Positions 7,051 through 15,391 of a stretch of DNA of 64,000 nt are shown one piece after another (positions within the stretch are counted from its first letter, which is position 1; each line of letters starts with the position of its first letter). The position numbers and the translations under genes are program-made. The notes beneath the pieces were generated by a model, which searched no databases, was not told the DNA's origin, and worked only from the letters and a program-made list of their open reading frames with translations. The stretch is from Chryseobacterium defluvii (GTDB lineage Bacteria; Bacteroidota; Bacteroidia; Flavobacteriales; Weeksellaceae): contig NZ_JACHLE010000001.1 of the NCBI RefSeq assembly GCF_014204415.1, positions 620,001 to 684,000 on the forward strand, given 5' to 3'.

Positions 7051-8892
7051 TTATAGATTACTTTCGATAGCTCCCACTTTTTCACGGTACAGTTCTATCG
7101 GTTTATCAAGGAGTACTGCAATTACAGTCATATTTTTATCCAGTCGTTCTTTGGGTACATCAATATAAATAATGCCGGGCCTGTCGCTCCAGTATAATTT
7201 ATTATAGATATCATGGCTGATCATCGAACCTTCTCCAACGATCCTGATCCGGGAGATTCCGTTTTTAATTCCTTTCAGAGCGATAGGGCCTGTGAGAGCT
7301 CCTTCCACAAAAAGATAAAGGGTCTGCCGGTCTTTTGAAAGGGTACTTCTGCCGGAATAATGTCCGTCCGGCAAACCTTTCCCTGTTTCGTAAAGAGCTT
7401 CCGCATGTTTACTGATCCAATTGATAATTTCAGGATTCGTTTTTGATGTGGTTTTTATTTTCATTTCCATCCCGTCGCTGGTCAATCCGGAATGATCAAA
7501 CAGATTGTTTCCGTCATGCAATGCGTTGGCCATATCATAGATGGCCGGTTTGGCATCCTTATTTTCCATAAGCTGATCTAAAGAATGCTTTTCTTTTGGA
7601 AAATTGCTCAGCAATACAGGCGGATCATCAAATTTCAATTGTACCACCGTAACATCCTGATCAAATTTTACATTGGAAAAATGTAAGGACAAGGTAGTAT
7701 CATTAAGCTCAAAATTCACCTGGGCATTATCATTTCCGAGGATTTTTGCGGAAACAGGAGGAGATAGTATTCCATAGATCTTATCAAAATCCTTAGCTTC
7801 TTCCAGATAGAGAAATACCGATTTGTTGGTTCCGGATATGGCTGATTTTCCTTTATAATTCTCAAAAGGCAGTCCACGGCGGGTTCCGTACACCGCTTCC
7901 TGGTGCTTAGAAGTCCATCTTCCCAAACTCTTTAAGATCTGAATTTGCTCATCGGGGATGGTTCCGTCTGCCTTAGGCCCGATATCCAACAATAAATTTC
8001 CACCCATACTGATCACATCTGCCAATGTTCTTATAATCATATTGGACGTTTTATAATGGTTATCAAAAGGCTGGTACCCCCATGAATCATTCATCGTATA
8101 GCAAAGCTCCCAGTATTTGCTTTGGGGTCGAACAACGGGGATTCCCTGTTCGGGGGTTTCATAATCCCCATGATGATTCAGTCTGGAATTAATAATGATA
8201 TCGGGATTGGATTTCTTTAAATTTTCCAAAGTCTGCGGAGCCTGCCATTCTTTGGAAGTATGTTCCCAGTCACCATCGAACCATACAAGATCCGGTTTGT
8301 ATTGATTGGAGAGCTCATTTAATTGGTTTTGATAATAAGTGATATAGTTTTTCCAGCGTTCAGGATCGTTTCTGATCTCGTATCTTTTTTTAGTTCGGGT
8401 GTTGATATCATAATAAGGATGGCTCCAGTCCGGAAGAGAATAATAAAGGCCGGTTTTCAATCCGTATTTTTTCAGTTCAGTTATAAAAGGAGTTAAAACA
8501 TCTTTTTTCGCTGCAGAATTCATGGGAATGGTAATGGCATTTTCAGCTTTGGAATCCCATAAAGATACCCCGTCATGATGTTTTGTGGTGATCACGGCAT
8601 ATTTAGCGCCGGATTCCTTTATTAGCTTTACCCAGTCTTCAGGTTTGTAATGTGGGGCAGAGAAACCATTCAACTGCTTCATGTAATTTTCATGACTGAT
8701 GTAATTATTAAAAAAAGACCAGGATTCTGAGATTCCTTCTACAGAATAGATTCCCCAATGAATAAATATTCCCAGTTTGGCCTGATCAAACCATTCCATT
8801 TTTTTATCACCGGATGCCTCATGTTGTGCATGGAGAGAATTTAAAGATAGAAGACAGCCTGCTATAAAAATACTGGTCAACTTACTTTTCAT
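7051..8892 (-). CDS. Alpha-L-fucosidase, GH29, secreted
   Basis: Exo-glycosidase releasing alpha-L-fucose, probably periplasmic or exported. The ATG at 8892 gives a good signal peptide ending near residue 23 (LNSLHAQ); an upstream ATG at 8919 would add nine residues ahead of it and is less likely. The GH29 barrel opens with WFDQAKLGIFIHWGIYS, includes TTKHHDG, and carries the likely nucleophile aspartate in DLVWFDGDWE. After the barrel a module containing SKHQEAVYGTRRGLP is followed near the C-terminus by a second related segment, SKHAEALYETGKGLP, which suggests a duplicated beta-sandwich. No other fucose genes are adjacent, so it looks like a solitary enzyme. Confidence 0.9.
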   Translation of the reverse strand: MKSKLTSIFIAGCLLSLNSLHAQHEASGDKKMEWFDQAKLGIFIHWGIYSVEGISESWSFFNNYISHENYMKQLNGFSAPHYKPEDWVKLIKESGAKYAVITTKHHDGVSLWDSKAENAITIPMNSAAKKDVLTPFITELKKYGLKTGLYYSLPDWSHPYYDINTRTKKRYEIRNDPERWKNYITYYQNQLNELSNQYKPDLVWFDGDWEHTSKEWQAPQTLENLKKSNPDIIINSRLNHHGDYETPEQGIPVVRPQSKYWELCYTMNDSWGYQPFDNHYKTSNMIIRTLADVISMGGNLLLDIGPKADGTIPDEQIQILKSLGRWTSKHQEAVYGTRRGLPFENYKGKSAISGTNKSVFLYLEEAKDFDKIYGILSPPVSAKILGNDNAQVNFELNDTTLSLHFSNVKFDQDVTVVQLKFDDPPVLLSNFPKEKHSLDQLMENKDAKPAIYDMANALHDGNNLFDHSGLTSDGMEMKIKTTSKTNPEIINWISKHAEALYETGKGLPDGHYSGRSTLSKDRQTLYLFVEGALTGPIALKGIKNGISRIRIVGEGSMISHDIYNKLYWSDRPGIIYIDVPKERLDKNMTVIAVLLDKPIELYREKVGAIESNL

Positions 8893-9018
8893 GGATTTTT
8901 TTATTGCTAAAATAAACAAAAGCTATTTATCATTGCATAAAATACCAATATTTGCCAATACAAATAAAAATCTGCTTGTAAAATATTAATTTTAGATTCT
9001 AAACCTTAAAAATAGTAT

Positions 9019-9507
9019 ATGAAAATGTCAACATTCCTTCTTATCATTACAGCAACCCTGACTGCCCTCATCGGCGGGCTTTTTTATGCTTATTCCTGTT
9101 CCGTTATTCTGGGATTGGGGAAACTGTCAGATATAGAATACCTGAAATCTATGCAGTCTATTAACAGAGAGATCCTTAATCCGGTATTTTTTATGAGTTT
9201 TATGGGAACTGCTGCTCTGCTTCCTGTTACTATGTTTGTTTTCAGGGGGCAGAGTCCCGCTTTTATGTTCCTTCTGTTGGCTTCGCTGGTTTATCTGATC
9301 GGCGTTTTTGGAGTTACTATATTCGGAAATGTGCCTTTAAATAACCAGTTAGAACAGTTCGATATAGTGAACTCCTCTGTAGAAGCTGCGAAAAAAATGC
9401 GTACCATTTTTGAAGACAGATGGAATTTTCTCAATCATATCAGAAGTATCAGTTCAGCGATAAGTATAATTCTTGTGATCTGTGCCTGTATTTGGAATAA
9501 AATATAG
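9019..9507 (+). CDS. DUF1772 membrane protein
   Basis: A 162-aa integral membrane protein with four predicted membrane segments (about residues 5-28, 54-75, 79-101 and 142-160). The loop after the third segment contains GNVPLNNQLE, followed by the FEDRWNFLNHIRS stretch; these are typical of the DUF1772 family, which includes fungal anthrone oxygenase-like proteins. The bacterial role is not known. The gene stands alone, divergent from the fucosidase, and ends before an interval with a shared motif and a hairpin. Confidence 0.75.
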   Translation: MKMSTFLLIITATLTALIGGLFYAYSCSVILGLGKLSDIEYLKSMQSINREILNPVFFMSFMGTAALLPVTMFVFRGQSPAFMFLLLASLVYLIGVFGVTIFGNVPLNNQLEQFDIVNSSVEAAKKMRTIFEDRWNFLNHIRSISSAISIILVICACIWNKI

Positions 9508-9647
9508 GATATTTTTTATCCAATCATAAAATTCAGGGAAAATACGTAGTGAAATTCCGTGTTTTTACGGATGCTTTGTATGTGTTTTTATGCTGATCTT
9601 TACACCAGCATTAGAACCAAAAGGGAAATTTAAGCATTAAAGTCTCT

Positions 9648-9674
9648 AAACTAATAACCATTGACGCTCAAATT
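9648..9674 (+). repeat. Shared intergenic motif, copy 2
   Basis: AAACTAATAACCAT, five bases, CTCAAATT; identical in 22 positions and spacing to 6403-6429. The position matching the ATG of copy 1 is ATT here. A hairpin follows 14 bases downstream, whereas in copy 1 the hairpin lies upstream. Confidence 0.55.
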
Positions 9675-9688
9675 TCAGAAAGAAGAAT

Positions 9689-9708
9689 GGCAGCTTGTAA
9701 AAGCTGCC
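9689..9708. terminator. Hairpin terminator between DUF1772 gene and rpe
   Basis: GGCAGCTT, loop GTAA, AAGCTGCC, an 8-bp perfect stem followed on the plus strand by TCTTTCATTT. It lies between convergent genes. Confidence 0.65.
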
Positions 9709-9733
9709 TCTTTCATTTGTACTAAATAAAGAT

Positions 9734-10384
9734 TTAAATTTTTAATAACTCGATCGTTCTTTCCGGACTTTCGGATGAGAACACCGCGTTGCCCGCAACC
9801 AGAACATCAGCTCCGGCATCAAACAGCTTGGAAGCATTATCCAGATTAACACCACCATCTATTTCTATAAGAGCCGTAGAATTATTGCTCAAGATCAGGT
9901 CTTTGGTTTCGGCGATCTTTTTATAAGTATTTTCAATAAATTTTTGTCCTCCAAATCCAGGATTTACACTCATCAGCAATACCAGATCTACATCGGCAAT
10001 GATGTCTTCAAGCATTAAGACTGGTGTCGAAGGGTTTAAGACCACTCCGGCTTTTGCCCCTTTGCTCTGAATAAGATGAATGGTTCTGTGGAGATGGACG
10101 CATGCTTCATAATGAACGGAGACCAGATCAGCACCATGATCTATGAACTCTTCAACATACTTTTCAGGTTCCACGATCATTAAATGGACATCCACAAATT
10201 TTTTAGCATGCTGCTGAATGGTCTTCATTACAGGAAATCCGAATGAAATATTAGGAACAAACCTCCCGTCCATTACGTCAATATGGAACCAGTCGGCCTG
10301 TGAATTGTTCAGCATTTCAATATCTCTTTGCAGGTTCCCGAAATCTGCGGATAAAAGGGATGGAGCAATAAGCTTCGTTTTCAT
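9734..10384 (-). CDS. rpe: Ribulose-phosphate 3-epimerase
   Basis: Interconverts ribulose 5-phosphate and xylulose 5-phosphate in the pentose phosphate pathway. The 216-aa TIM barrel shows the N-terminal APSLLSADFGNL, the metal-site motifs HIDVMDG and VHLMI, the MSVNPGFGGQKFI phosphate loop, and EIDGGV near the end. Length and motifs are complete. It is downstream of the M42 peptidase gene on the same strand, separated by a long hairpin. Confidence 0.97.
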   Translation of the reverse strand: MKTKLIAPSLLSADFGNLQRDIEMLNNSQADWFHIDVMDGRFVPNISFGFPVMKTIQQHAKKFVDVHLMIVEPEKYVEEFIDHGADLVSVHYEACVHLHRTIHLIQSKGAKAGVVLNPSTPVLMLEDIIADVDLVLLMSVNPGFGGQKFIENTYKKIAETKDLILSNNSTALIEIDGGVNLDNASKLFDAGADVLVAGNAVFSSESPERTIELLKI

Positions 10385-10413
10385 TTTTACTTTTTAGACT
10401 TTTATTAGATGAC

Positions 10414-10487
10414 AGATATAAGATTTCAGATGCCGGATAATAGCATGACTTTTTAGTCTAAAATCTAGCATCTGAAATCTTATGTCT
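10414..10487. repeat. Long hairpin between M42 peptidase gene and rpe
   Basis: Arms AGATATAAGATTTCAGATGC (10414-10433) and its near-perfect complement (10468-10487, one mismatch) around a 34-base centre. On the coding strand it begins three bases after the stop codon of the M42 peptidase gene. It belongs to the same structural class as 5104-5190, 12832-12956 and 27918-27997. Confidence 0.7.
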
Positions 10488-10490
10488 TAA

Positions 10491-11564
10491 TTAATGATAT
10501 TTCAATTTCATTTCCGGTTGTATCCTTAAAACGGTTTCATAGATCAGCTCGATCACATTTCTTACATCCTCTTTGGAAACCATTTCCACGGTGGTATGCA
10601 TATAGCGCAAAGGTAAGGAAATCAGAGCACTTGGAACCCCACCGTTGGAGTGGGCAAATGCATCGGTATCCGTGCCGGTAGCCCGGCTTGCTGCTGCTCG
10701 CTGATAGGGAATTTCTTTCGCTTTGGCGGTATCTATGATCAGCTCTCTTATGGTATGATGAACACTTGGGGCAAAGAAAACCACAGGCCCTTCACCACAT
10801 TTCTGGTCGCCTTCTTTTTTCTTTTCGATCATTGGGGTAGTGGTGTCATGGGTAACATCCGTGACGATAGCAATATTAGGTTTGATAGTATCTGCGATCA
10901 TATCAGCTCCATACAATCCTACCTCTTCCTGTACGGAATTGGTAATATAAAGGCCAAACGGAATACTCTTTTTATTTTCTTTTAAAAGCCTTGCTACTTC
11001 AGCGATCATAAAGCCTCCGATCCTGTTGTCCAATGCCCTGCAGACAAAATAACGGTTGTTCATTTCAAAGAACTCATCCGGATAAGTGATCATACATCCT
11101 ACAAAGATTCCTAATTCTTCAACCTCTTTTTTGGTAGTGGCTCCACAATCGATAAAGATATTTTCGATCTTAGGCACCGGCTCATTCTGATTGGTTCTGG
11201 TATGAATGGCCGGCCATCCGAAAACCCCTTTTACAATTCCTTTTTCACCATGAATATGAACGATCTTTGACGGGGCAATGGCCTGATCCGAACCCCCGTT
11301 TCGGATCACATAGATCAATCCGTCATCAGTAATATAATTCACATACCATGAGATTTCATCAGCATGGGCCTCGATCACTACCTTGAATTCTGCCTCCGGA
11401 TTAATGATCCCATAACACGTTCCGTAATGGTCTACTTCGACCTTATCCACATATGGTCGGATGTAGTCCATCCAGACTTCCTGGCCTTTGTGTTCGTAAC
11501 CTGTAGGTGATGAAGTGTTTAAATATTTTTCTAAAAATTTTAAAGATTTCTTTTCAAATTTCAT
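10491..11564 (-). CDS. M42 family metallopeptidase
   Basis: Cytoplasmic di-metal aminopeptidase of the M42 (glutamyl aminopeptidase, TET-type) family, 357 aa. The metal ligands are visible: His and Asp in EAHADEIS, Asp in RALDNRIGG, the catalytic and ligand glutamates in SVQEEVGLYGA, Asp in VTDVTHDTT and His in YMHTTVEMV. The inserted PDZ-like segment between the first two sites is present. It probably trims small peptides. The gene is divergent from the DUF4294 gene, whose start is about 50 bases away. Confidence 0.92.
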   Translation of the reverse strand: MKFEKKSLKFLEKYLNTSSPTGYEHKGQEVWMDYIRPYVDKVEVDHYGTCYGIINPEAEFKVVIEAHADEISWYVNYITDDGLIYVIRNGGSDQAIAPSKIVHIHGEKGIVKGVFGWPAIHTRTNQNEPVPKIENIFIDCGATTKKEVEELGIFVGCMITYPDEFFEMNNRYFVCRALDNRIGGFMIAEVARLLKENKKSIPFGLYITNSVQEEVGLYGADMIADTIKPNIAIVTDVTHDTTTPMIEKKKEGDQKCGEGPVVFFAPSVHHTIRELIIDTAKAKEIPYQRAAASRATGTDTDAFAHSNGGVPSALISLPLRYMHTTVEMVSKEDVRNVIELIYETVLRIQPEMKLKYH

Positions 11565-11615
11565 AAAAAGGAATGATTTTTGCGTTCAATTTTTGTTCTA
11601 ATACGCGTAAAAATA

Positions 11616-12323
11616 ATGAATTTTAGTAAGATTGTCTGCGTTTTTCTTCTCTTTTTTGGCGTGAGTGTTTTTGGTCAGAATGACTCCCTGATGATCGCAA
11701 AACCTTTAAGCCAATATCCTCAGGAAGAACTAAGAACGGATGAATTTGGGAATAAGTACTATTATGATGAAGGGCAGAAAGCCAGAATCTATGAAATAAA
11801 TGGAGAGACGGTGGTGGTAATGGATGAGCTTGTATTGCTTAATAAGCCCAGATTCAACAATCAACTAGACCGGAATTATTATTATTTCCTTAACAAGAAA
11901 CTCTACAGGGTGTACCCGTTGTTTCTGGCCGCCTTGCAGCAATATAGGGATATCCATGAGGAAATGAACAAGATGGATAGCAAAGCGAAAAGGAAGTATA
12001 TAAGAGACCGGCAGAACATGCTGGCCGACCAATATGAAAAGCAATTGAGAGATCTTACCACAACAGAAGGGCAGGTTTTTGCAAAGCTGATGAACAGGGC
12101 AACCGGAAAAAATGTCTATGAGATTATAAAAGAACTGAGAGGTGGTTTTGTGGCGTTCTTTTGGAACTTAAAAGGTAAAATGGCAGATATTGAGCTAAAA
12201 GACCAATATAATCCTCATAAGAACAGAACAGATGAATTTCTGGAATCTTTGCTGCAATCCAACTGGAACTCGGGGTATTTACAGCCTTATCCCGGTGCTG
12301 GCAATTTTAAAGTAAGAAAATAA
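11616..12323 (+). CDS. DUF4294 exported protein
   Basis: A 235-aa protein with signal peptide MNFSKIVCVFLLFFGVSVFG. An upstream in-frame TTG at 11580 is less likely because it precedes the signal sequence. The mature part is the DUF4294 domain, conserved in Bacteroidota, with DEFGNKYYYDEGQKARIY, an aromatic YYYFLNKKLYRVYPLF segment and a basic helical region. Function unknown; the absence of membrane segments suggests a periplasmic protein. It ends at a bidirectional terminator shared with the Nudix gene. Confidence 0.8.
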   Translation: MNFSKIVCVFLLFFGVSVFGQNDSLMIAKPLSQYPQEELRTDEFGNKYYYDEGQKARIYEINGETVVVMDELVLLNKPRFNNQLDRNYYYFLNKKLYRVYPLFLAALQQYRDIHEEMNKMDSKAKRKYIRDRQNMLADQYEKQLRDLTTTEGQVFAKLMNRATGKNVYEIIKELRGGFVAFFWNLKGKMADIELKDQYNPHKNRTDEFLESLLQSNWNSGYLQPYPGAGNFKVRK

Positions 12324-12330
12324 GATCAAA

Positions 12331-12362
12331 AAAATTCCTGTAGAGAAGCCTACAGGAATTTT
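12331..12362. terminator. Bidirectional terminator, DUF4294 and Nudix genes
   Basis: Perfect 13-bp stem AAAATTCCTGTAG with CTACAGGAATTTT, loop AGAAGC, followed by T-rich sequence. The stop codon of the minus-strand Nudix gene (12350-12352) lies inside the stem. Confidence 0.85.
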
Positions 12363-12766
12363 TCTTTTAATTTATCAAATACAATCTGGTCTATTGGCAG
12401 AGGGAATGGATTATCCGGCCTGTCGATTTCCACCCATTCTGTTTTTTCGATGCATGGGTCAAGGATCAGGAAGTCTTCTTCATTAACGATATTTACTATA
12501 TAATATATGGTAAGCAGCTGTTCATTTTCCCTGAAACGAGAAACCAGGAAATTTTCCTGGGTATAAAGATGCTCTATAACTTCTATCTTTACATTCAGTT
12601 CTTCATCGAACTCACGGTGTAAGCATTCTATAAGCCCTTCTCCGTATTCCAATCCACCTCCGGGAAATTTCATTAAAGGTTCCCCTGCATATTCTTCAAA
12701 TAAGGTCAGGACTTTTTTATCCTTTATAGAGCAGGCATACACCCTGATGTTGATCTTATCTATCAT
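12350..12766 (-). CDS. Nudix hydrolase
   Basis: A 138-aa single-domain Nudix protein that probably hydrolyses a nucleoside diphosphate derivative. The Nudix box is present as GGLEYGEGLIECLHREFDEE followed by LNV, keeping the catalytic REF.EE core but with Asn in place of the final glycine. The substrate cannot be told. The gene is upstream of no clear partner; mnmD lies upstream on the same strand, separated by a long inverted repeat. Confidence 0.88.
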   Translation of the reverse strand: MIDKINIRVYACSIKDKKVLTLFEEYAGEPLMKFPGGGLEYGEGLIECLHREFDEELNVKIEVIEHLYTQENFLVSRFRENEQLLTIYYIVNIVNEEDFLILDPCIEKTEWVEIDRPDNPFPLPIDQIVFDKLKEKFL

Positions 12767-12831
12767 ACATTATATTTTGTATAGCTAAAATAAGGAAAAT
12801 TATGAGAAGTCAGAAGTAGAGATATGAGTTA

Positions 12832-12956
12832 AAAGTTATGAATTATGAGTTAAATATAAGTAGTAAACATGAAAAATTTAAATGTATATTGAAATAGAGA
12901 TGAGTTTAAAATTATTCTCTATAAACTATATGCTAAACTCATAATTCATAACTTTT
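12832..12956. repeat. Long inverted repeat between mnmD and the Nudix gene
   Basis: Two 21-base perfect arms (12832-12852 and 12936-12956) built from the words AAGTTATGAATTATGAGTT, with about 83 AT-rich bases between. One arm abuts the mnmD stop codon. A similar word set occurs at 56303-56330. Confidence 0.75.
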
Positions 12957-13630
12957 TAAAGCTTTACTGCATTGATCATCTCTCTTTTTCCCGGCGGGCC
13001 CTGTTTTTTCTCTACCCTGAAGTTGAGCTCCTGAAGTATTCGCCTTACACTTCCTTTGGAGGAATAGGTGGTTAATAATCCATTAATGTCCATTTTATCG
13101 GAAACCATTTCAAAAAGCGGTTTTTCCCAGAGATCCGGCTGCACTCTGGCCCCGAAACAGTCGTAATAAACCAGGTTGATCTTTGGTAAGTCTATGTCTT
13201 TCAGATCAAGAAAATCGCATTGTATCTTTTTCAGGGTAAAACCTTTACTGATTTCTGCCGGTTTTTCCCATTCCGTCTGATGAATTTTCTGATAAATATT
13301 TTTTAATTCAGGGTTACTGAAATGTTCAAAATAGGCCAAATCCTGAACTTCGGATTCATTTATGGGATATTTTTCCAGAGAAAAATAATTGATCATATGA
13401 TTTTTGTCAGTTTTTAAATATTCATTAATTGTTACCAAAACGTTTAAACCTGTTCCAAAACCGAGTTCTAAAATATTAATTTCGCAATTATTTATTAAGT
13501 TTAATCCGTTTTTGATAAACACGTGTTCCGCCTCCTGAAGTGCTCCGTGGTGCGAATGGTAGTTTTCATTTAATTCATTGATATACAATGTTTTACTGCC
13601 GTCATTTGTAGTTCTTATCTCTCTTTTCAA
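12956..13630 (-). CDS. mnmD: tRNA 5-methylaminomethyl-2-thiouridine methyltransferase, MnmD-type
   Basis: SAM-dependent methyltransferase corresponding to the N-terminal domain of E. coli MnmC, here a stand-alone protein of 224 aa without the oxidase domain. It would add the last methyl group to the wobble uridine modification of several tRNAs. The SAM-binding motif is ILELGFGTGLN near residue 53; further family features are the VYYDCFGARVQPDLW segment and the end GPPGKREMINA. The gene is divergent from ilvE. Confidence 0.9.
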   Translation of the reverse strand: MKREIRTTNDGSKTLYINELNENYHSHHGALQEAEHVFIKNGLNLINNCEINILELGFGTGLNVLVTINEYLKTDKNHMINYFSLEKYPINESEVQDLAYFEHFSNPELKNIYQKIHQTEWEKPAEISKGFTLKKIQCDFLDLKDIDLPKINLVYYDCFGARVQPDLWEKPLFEMVSDKMDINGLLTTYSSKGSVRRILQELNFRVEKKQGPPGKREMINAVKL

Positions 13631-13680
13631 GCTTTTTTTGTCAAATTTACTCCAAAATTTTTATATTTAGAAAATTATGT

Positions 13681-13688
13681 TAAATTTG
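13681..13688 (+). promoter_or_regulatory. Candidate -7 box of ilvE (TAAATTTG)
   Basis: Matches TAnnTTTG and lies 25 bases before the ilvE ATG; the short leader leaves no room for an attenuator. Confidence 0.55.
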
Positions 13689-13713
13689 TAGAACATCATA
13701 AAAAATTTTAGAA

Positions 13714-14787
13714 ATGATAATTCAAAAGACTGAGAATTCCCGAATTTCTACATTCGATCCCAACAATTTTTCATTCGGAAATACTTTTATTGATCATATG
13801 ATCATCTGCGAGTATGAAAATGGAAAATGGGGCGATGTAAAATTGGTTCCTTATGGTCCGCTGGCATTTACGCCTGCCATGATGGGAGTAAATTACGGAC
13901 AAGCTTGTTTTGAAGGCATGAAAGCCTACAAAGACAAAGACGGGCAGGTTTTTCTATTTAGGCCTGAAAAGAATTTTGAACGTATCAACAAATCAGCTAA
14001 ACGTCTGGCAATGCCGGAAATAACGGAAGAAATGTTTTTGGATGGCTTAAAAGCGTTGGTTGATATGGATAGGGAATGGATCCCTTATGGAGAAGGTCTG
14101 TCATTATATATAAGACCTTTAATCTTTGCAACGGAGGAAGCTTTAAAAGCCAGAATAGCCGACAAATATATGTTCGCGATTGTGGCAACTCCTGCCAAAA
14201 GCTATTACAGCGAGCCGGTTTCTGTGAAAATTTCCGATCATTATTCAAGGGCGGCAAACGGGGGAGTAGGTTTTGCCAAAGCAGCAGGAAACTATGCCGC
14301 ATCTTTCTATCCGACCCAGTTGGCAATAGAAGAAGGGTATGAGCAGATCATATGGACGGATGACGCCACCCACGAATATTTTGAGGAAAGTGGTACAATG
14401 AACATTTTTGTGAGAATCAATGATACAATCTATACACCGCCAACTTCTGAAAAGATCCTTGATGGGGTTACCAGAGATAGTTTTATTCAATTAGCCAGAA
14501 GAAGAGGAATTGAGGTAAAAGTTGAACCAATCGCGGTAAAAGCAGTTATAGAAGCTCAGAAGAATGGAACTCTGAAAGAAGTATGGGGGGTGGGAACAGC
14601 TGTGGTTACTACAGTATTCCAGGCATTAGGATATGCGGGAGATAAACTGGAGCTACCTAAACTTTCTGATGAAGAAAGCTATGCGGTAACTCTTAAGAAT
14701 GACCTGGTAGATTTACAGAGCAACCTTTCGGAAGATCCTTTCGGATGGAGAGTACTGGTAGAGAGAAATGTTCTTGAAACCGTTTAA
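13714..14787 (+). CDS. ilvE: Branched-chain amino acid aminotransferase
   Basis: Fold-type IV PLP aminotransferase that makes or degrades Leu, Ile and Val, 357 aa. Family features include YGQACFEGMKAYK, the PLP lysine segment GGVGFAKAAGNYA, EESGTMNIF and the late motif VWGVGTAVVT. Length and motifs fit the class III branched-chain enzymes. It is monocistronic, with its own -7 box and a hairpin terminator downstream. Confidence 0.95.
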   Translation: MIIQKTENSRISTFDPNNFSFGNTFIDHMIICEYENGKWGDVKLVPYGPLAFTPAMMGVNYGQACFEGMKAYKDKDGQVFLFRPEKNFERINKSAKRLAMPEITEEMFLDGLKALVDMDREWIPYGEGLSLYIRPLIFATEEALKARIADKYMFAIVATPAKSYYSEPVSVKISDHYSRAANGGVGFAKAAGNYAASFYPTQLAIEEGYEQIIWTDDATHEYFEESGTMNIFVRINDTIYTPPTSEKILDGVTRDSFIQLARRRGIEVKVEPIAVKAVIEAQKNGTLKEVWGVGTAVVTTVFQALGYAGDKLELPKLSDEESYAVTLKNDLVDLQSNLSEDPFGWRVLVERNVLETV

Positions 14788-14813
14788 CTTAGTATATAGA
14801 AAATTTATATAGG

Positions 14814-14835
14814 AAGCCGGAATATTTCCCGGCTT
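14814..14835 (+). terminator. ilvE terminator
   Basis: AAGCCGG, an 8-base loop and CCGGCTT followed by a run of T residues. Confidence 0.85.
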
Positions 14836-14881
14836 TTTTTATTTTTTATATCCTTTGAAATGCGTATTTTCGCAAAAGTTT

Positions 14882-15391
14882 ATGAAAAAAATAATCTTCA
14901 TATCTGTATTAGGGTTGCTGGGCTGTAACAGGAATACACAGATCCATCCTCCTGTAGGCGGTGTTTTGAGCCAAAAAGATCTTGATGTATCCAGGGAAAG
15001 GATGAAGAATTTGAATGGTCTGGAAAGACAGCAGATCCAGGACTGGATCAATACTCAGCAGGTGAAATACTATTCTACACAGCTTAATTACTGGGTAAAT
15101 GCGGAAGGGTATGACAAAAGGGAAAGGAGACAGGACAATACGCTGATTTCTTATTCGTATGAACTGTACGATTTTGACCAGACCAAGATCTATGACCAGT
15201 CCATTGAAAGAAGGGATGCCCGATTCGGACACTTTGAAGAATTGAAGGCTGTGGAAAATGCTCTGCGTTTTATACGGAATGGAGAGGAAGTTACTCTTCT
15301 GGTACCTTCTTCACTGGCTTACGGAACCTATGGAGACGAAAAGAAAATAGACAACGATATACCTTTGATCATAAAATTAAAAGCTCTATAA
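14882..15391 (+). CDS. gldI: Gliding-motility peptidyl-prolyl isomerase GldI, lipoprotein
   Basis: FKBP-type peptidyl-prolyl isomerase anchored by lipid, associated with gliding and type IX secretion in Flavobacteriia. The ATG at 14882 gives a short lipoprotein signal with lipobox LLGC (Cys15). The FKBP fold occupies roughly residues 80-169 with ISYSYELYD, the active-site rim segment GEEVTLLVPSSLAYG and an acidic end. The protein is 169 aa, near the family length. It is immediately followed, with no spacer, by a second lipoprotein isomerase, so the two are probably co-expressed for folding of exported proteins. Confidence 0.88.
   Translation: MKKIIFISVLGLLGCNRNTQIHPPVGGVLSQKDLDVSRERMKNLNGLERQQIQDWINTQQVKYYSTQLNYWVNAEGYDKRERRQDNTLISYSYELYDFDQTKIYDQSIERRDARFGHFEELKAVENALRFIRNGEEVTLLVPSSLAYGTYGDEKKIDNDIPLIIKLKAL

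Noticed and set aside
8893..8919. Upstream ATG of the fucosidase gene
   Set aside because: It would place nine extra residues ahead of a good signal peptide; the ATG at 8892 is better.
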